This document shows, in pieces, positions 59,612 to 64,000 of a DNA stretch of 64,000 nt; the stretch's first letter is position 1, and each line of letters opens with the position of its first letter. Source of the DNA: Siphonodentalium dalli (Eukaryota > Mollusca > Scaphopoda > Gadilida > Siphonodentaliidae); assembly GCA_032622095.1 (NCBI GenBank), contig CP136067.1, positions 129,659,990 to 129,723,989 on the forward strand, given 5' to 3'. A program made the translations under genes and the position numbers. The notes under the pieces were generated by a model. The model worked only from the letters and a program-made list of their open reading frames with translations, was not told the origin of the DNA and searched no databases.

Positions 59612-59707
59612 TTTAATTAATTCACTGCTATAAAATAACATGTAGGTGTCAATTTTTTTGCGACGTCACTCATATCAAAGAGTTGTCAGTTACTAAGAGG
59701 CAATATA

Positions 59708-59875
59708 ATTAATAAATAGAATATTACTTGGTTGGCTTGATATTATTGGCCTGGTATCAGCTCTCGGTGACCTCATATCAGCCTTTGACCTTCGATCTCA
59801 AGCTGATATGAGGTTTCCGAGGGTTGATACCAGACCAATAATATCAAACCAAGTAATATCCTATTTATTAATTAG
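59708..59875. mobile_element. 168-bp hairpin MITE
   Basis: Arms ttaataaatagaatattact through tgatattattgg and complement, nearly the full length. Tip near 59785-59800. Confidence 0.75.
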
Positions 59876-59898
59876 ATCACCTCTTCAGTCTTCAGTCT

Positions 59899-60031
59899 GC
59901 AAGCCATATATAAACGAATGATGCAAGCCATATATAAACGAATGATGCAAGCAATGTATAAACGAATGATGCAAGCCATGTATAAAAGAATGATGCAAAC
60001 CATGTATAAGCGAATGATCCAAGCCATATAT
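59899..60031. repeat. 24-bp tandem repeat, five to six copies
   Basis: Unit gccatatataaacgaatgat plus gcaa. Confidence 0.9.
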
Positions 60032-60600
60032 ACACACCGGTGGTTGCATTTTAGTAACATTCATTCCCATTTTAACCAAGTTTTATGCAAAAATGCCAAT
60101 TTCATCTCAAAATCATATATTACCTTGGGAACCCACGAACAGGTGGTTCTATGACTAAACATGTTTGGCATAATTACAAATAAGACAGGGCATCTTTAAA
60201 TACCTTACATTAAAGGGCCACTTAATTTTCGAATCATCACATCGCATTATATACAACATATGCCACATTATATACCATTTGAAAGTGGAAGCTCCAAAAC
60301 ATTGTATTAACAACTTATCCGGTCGAATAAACTGGGAACATGTTGTTCGAGGAACTGAGGTATGTTCTGTGCTTAATTTCGATCCGGACTGTATTTTGAA
60401 GTCGGAATAACTCTACCTCTTAGTTTGAATTATGTCGCATTCTGGGTTGACAACAGGGGCAATCTTGGAATGAATCTGAGAATCTCTAACACTAAAGTCT
60501 TGGTGGACACTCCTTTTGGCCACATGCTATAAGTGGGCATTTAACAATCATCCCCTGCTCTGTGCTCTGTCTGTATTACAATTTTTGACAATTATGTTCA

Positions 60601-61063
60601 TATGTGACCCGCCATATCAAATCCAGTCGTAAGTCGGGATTTTTTTACCCTGTGCCAATGCATTCTCTTATATATGCGAGTCGACCATAGGTCGCCTCGC
60701 ATATATAAGAGAATGCATTGGCCTAACAATATTTTATCATTTTTTTAAAATAAATGTTTCTTGCAATTTTTAGGACATAAAATAAAAAACATCCATTACC
60801 CTGCAGGGAGCCCCACACATATATAGAAGCATATAGAAGAGTGTCGTCTGCTCATGTTTGTCTGGGGCACTGTATGGGTGAAATTATAAAATTGTTAAAG
60901 AATACAAGAAAAAATTATGAAAATTGTAAAAAATTGTTAGGCCAATGCATTCTCTTATATATGCGAGGCGACCTATGGTCGACTCGCATATATAAGAGAA
61001 TGCATTGGCACAGGGTAAAAAAAATCCCGACTTACGACTGGATTTGATATGGCGGGTCACATA
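60601..61063. mobile_element. 463-bp palindromic MITE with two internal hairpins
   Basis: Ends TATGTGACCCGCCATATCAA and complement, arms ~50 bp. A TA duplication with TGTGACCCGCC ends is possible. It contains two 67-bp CCAATGCATTC hairpins (60655-60721 and 60942-61008), as in the MITE at 12786-13231. Confidence 0.8.
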
Positions 61064-61539
61064 TAATTTATTATATTCTGCATTTCCTAGTTTCCCAACG
61101 AAATTGGTCTTTTTGACAATGTTCTTACCGCTTTTGGTTACTACAACAGGACTTATCAGATCCGTCATAACACAGCCTTCAAAATGATATATAGAAACCC
61201 CTTCTGCACGCATGTGCATTAAATCGAAAAAAATATGGGTCTCTGCCGCTTTCCAATAATGGTACGTTCATACGCTGGCAAGTTTGCACGGTATGTTCTG
61301 CAAGGCATTTCATCATAAAAAACCACATGGTGCCATAATTTGAAAAGTAAACGTGCATATAATATGCATCTTTACAAAGCGAACGAGTAAAAATTCTTTA
61401 CTTGTAACGGAGCTACTGACATTTGCCTTCAAATACCTGTATGAATGATTCTTGCGAGATAATGGCATGCTATTTACAGACAAATTCCGATAGCACTGCT
61501 ACATGCAGGTGGATCTACGGGGATTGTACTTCCCATGTC

Positions 61540-62500
61540 GTTAGGTGTTAGTCGGATTCCTTATGTCGAAAAAAGTGGTCGCGCGTTTTCGGAATGTTAA
61601 AAGCGGTATGAGAACGGTTTCTATACCACCAGTGTGTCTATTTTCAGAATCTACCTGTTTCCAGCTTGATATTTTAGTGGAAACAGGTTTGTGTGGGGCT
61701 TTTGTTTGTGTACCCTTCTATTTTTTCCCCGTCCACCTGGTAATAAAAACATGCTATTACGCATAGCAAGTTTGGTAAGTGGCTTTCTTTGTTGCCGGAA
61801 ATCGAAAAACATGGACAGATCTTGCCATAAATTGAATAATTACATATCTTAATGTGAAATTTTATCATAAAATCATCAGATGAATTGTATTTATGACTGC
61901 ATTTTCAATTTTCTTTCCCAAATATTAAGGTATTGTTAATTCTTAAAATCAGCTACATCACATATAGACGAACATGAACAATCTACAAGGATGTGTTGAT
62001 CATATGTCACAAACAAAACTTCGTTACATCAATTTTTGGTAAAGATATTACAGAAAAGCTAACCCTACCCCCCCCCCCCCCCCCCCCACCACACTCGCTG
62101 ATTTCACAAGTCAGATTCCTTTGGTCGAAAAAAATCGGTCGCGCAATTTCGGAATGTCAAAGACGACATGCGAACGGTTTATTTATCAATAGCGTGTCTA
62201 CTTTCAGAGTTTGCCTGTGTCCAGTTGAAATTTTATTGGAAAAAAGTTTTTTTGGACTGTTTTAAGAATTTAAAGAGCGTTTACTTATTATGCAAATATT
62301 AATCCTCATAACTGACCTTCTGGTGGACTGTACGAGCTGAAATTAACAATAGTTTCAAATATGGCGGTCTGCTTTCATAGTTGACTTATTTCCAGTCTGA
62401 CATGTTAGTGGAAACAAATTGTTTGGACGGTTTTAAGATTTTAAGTATTTAAAGAGCGTTTCCTGATTATACACAACATATTAATCCTGATTATACACAC
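61540..62500 (+). repeat. Diverged triplicate repeat
   Basis: Three related stretches (about 61545-61740, 62105-62330, 62350-62500) share gtcgaaaaaa, ttcggaatgt, gtggaaac and aaagagcgttt. Poly-C at 62070. No protein recognised. Confidence 0.5.
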
Positions 62501-64000
62501 ATTAACTAACATGATTAGTCTTATCATGAATTGTGCAAGTTGAAAATATGCACATATATCAATTGTGACTCTGAAATGTATTTTTGAGAATATTGGTGTT
62601 GTCAGATAAGTCTCCGTGGGTACAGTACTACAGTTACGATCAAAATTTGACGTTAGACCCTAAAGAGAGTTTGACAATTTACTCAAATGTTCACAGTGAT
62701 GGAATTTAATGGCTATCATATAGCATAGCTCTTACATGTAATCCACTGTAACTACATGTGATTTTACAAAGTAACTTGCAATACAGTCAGGCGACAAGAT
62801 GCAGTATTTGATCAAAATTTGGTTCACATCAATCATATAAAACCATGTGCTTCAGTGATAATGTCCACTGTTCTACAAATGTAATGTTTATCAAGACTAA
62901 AGTTTCAGGATGTCGTTGTAAATTGATTTATGGTGTTTTTTCATCAATTGACAACATTAATGTTTATTGCCAGGATGAAGTACTGCATAATACGGAGTTG
63001 TGTGCTAACACATTTGCGAGTCATATATATGTAAGTGTAAGCCACTGTCTGTTAAAATTGTTCGGTCATGTAGGGTTTTTTTATTTATATTTTCATGCCA
63101 AGCTATGGTGCTTATGGATCATTTTGTTTTAGTAATACATTTGGAGAAACCCGACCAACATCAATATAACAACTACAACAACACATCTATGCCAATGATA
63201 TATTTAGCTATGCATGTGAATAGGCTGGTAGAATTTTCATATTTATTGCGGCAAAGATGGTTGTTCTACAAGTCCTGATCGGGTTCATCCAAATTGGGAG
63301 TTTAAATTATGTTCATCTGATGATAAAGAAGACAATTTCTCCGTCCACTCGATACATCCCGCGGGATTCATGTTTCACATACTAAATTAACATCTTAGTC
63401 AACATAACAATTCACGCCCGCAAATCCTTTGCCACAAGAATAGAAATAAATTGTCAGTATAAATAGGCAAGACATCTCTGGACACTTTCTAAGAGAGAAT
63501 TTATTTATAAGAAGACATATATGTGCATTATGTAGTTGGTCTTATATATTGTACAACACATTAAGATGCAAGTGACACAGTGTGGGGACAATAATGTGTC
63601 GAAGAACATAGTTTAGATGACCATTCCAGCATCCTTCACAATGTATCATGACTCCATCTGTTGTGAACAAACCATCGACTTAGGCTTAATGGATCGTTCT
63701 GCGGATTCTGCCCCAATAATAAACTTGGCTTTGAACCGATCACCACCCTGTGACGTGGTATTTCCCCGTAAATTAGATAGTGTCTATAGTCGGATGGTAT
63801 TGGTTAATTTGGTTATGTTCAAATGGTGACATAGATATCAAACTGTACATGTTTGTCCCCATGGGCCATTGATCATTATAAGATCGAGAAACTTAGTCTG
63901 GGCAACTGCCGGGAACTCAATGGAAATTGCAATTATAGCTTATATATAGGGTCGAAATTCAACGCCAGTGTTTGCGTTTCCGATGAAGTTAATACCTGTC
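62501..64000. other. Intergenic, nothing recognised
   Basis: No gene, exon or repeat structure that I can support. Short open frames (62845-63132, 63617-63829) show no family resemblance. Confidence 0.5.

Noticed and set aside
61993-63829. Candidate second gene downstream of CRYL1 (open frames at 61993, 62845, 63617)
   Set aside because: Short frames without homology, splice pattern or codon bias that I can recognise.

Overview
This window is nuclear DNA of an invertebrate animal. The evidence is a spliced gene with GT-AG introns, very long introns packed with DNA transposons, and no bacterial-style coding density. It looks like a repeat-rich marine invertebrate (a lophotrochozoan such as a mollusc would fit), but no sequence here fixes the phylum.

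I recognise one protein-coding gene. It is a lambda-crystallin homologue (CRYL1 / L-gulonate 3-dehydrogenase family) on the + strand, from the ATG at 441 to the TAA at 55587. Six coding exons (441-466, 10217-10451, 13977-14138, 14806-15000 or up to 42 nt longer, 36598-36703, 55385-55587) join in frame into 308 codons. So under 1 kb of coding sequence is spread over 55 kb, and introns 4 and 5 are 21.6 and 18.7 kb long. Exon 4 is unusual: its acceptor lies in a 21-bp unit present three times, giving three in-frame AGs.

Almost everything else is mobile and repeated DNA, much of it palindromic. Intron 1 holds a minisatellite broken by a nested foldback element (1019-3277) and a 520-bp palindromic element (3594-4113). 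It also holds a 5-kb long-TIR foldback element (4945-9912, 3-bp TAA duplication) inserted in an older repeat. Introns 2-3 hold TTAA-flanked MITEs. Intron 4 holds tandem copies of the long-TIR element's core, a canonical non-autonomous Helitron (18859-21696), a large inverted duplication (19001-22928 versus 27969-33603), a 20-copy 38-bp array, a MULE-like element (26338-27503) and a third Helitron-like element ending at 36094. Intron 5 holds minus-strand Helitrons with 122-bp internal repeats, a near-identical 4.07-kb tandem duplication, a piggyBac-type MITE, and a 5.4-kb giant palindrome (49915-55298) built of nested tandem arrays that ends 86 bp before the last exon.

Downstream of the gene are a 16-bp minisatellite in the presumed 3' UTR, a candidate poly(A) signal, a hAT-type MITE (57224-57847) and more palindromic MITEs. 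The last ~2.5 kb holds nothing I recognise. I saw no tRNA, rRNA, CRISPR array, retrovirus, LTR element or Polinton, and no intact transposase, Rep/helicase or reverse transcriptase. Several insertions are supported by pre-insertion (empty-site) copies of the same flanking repeat elsewhere in the window.
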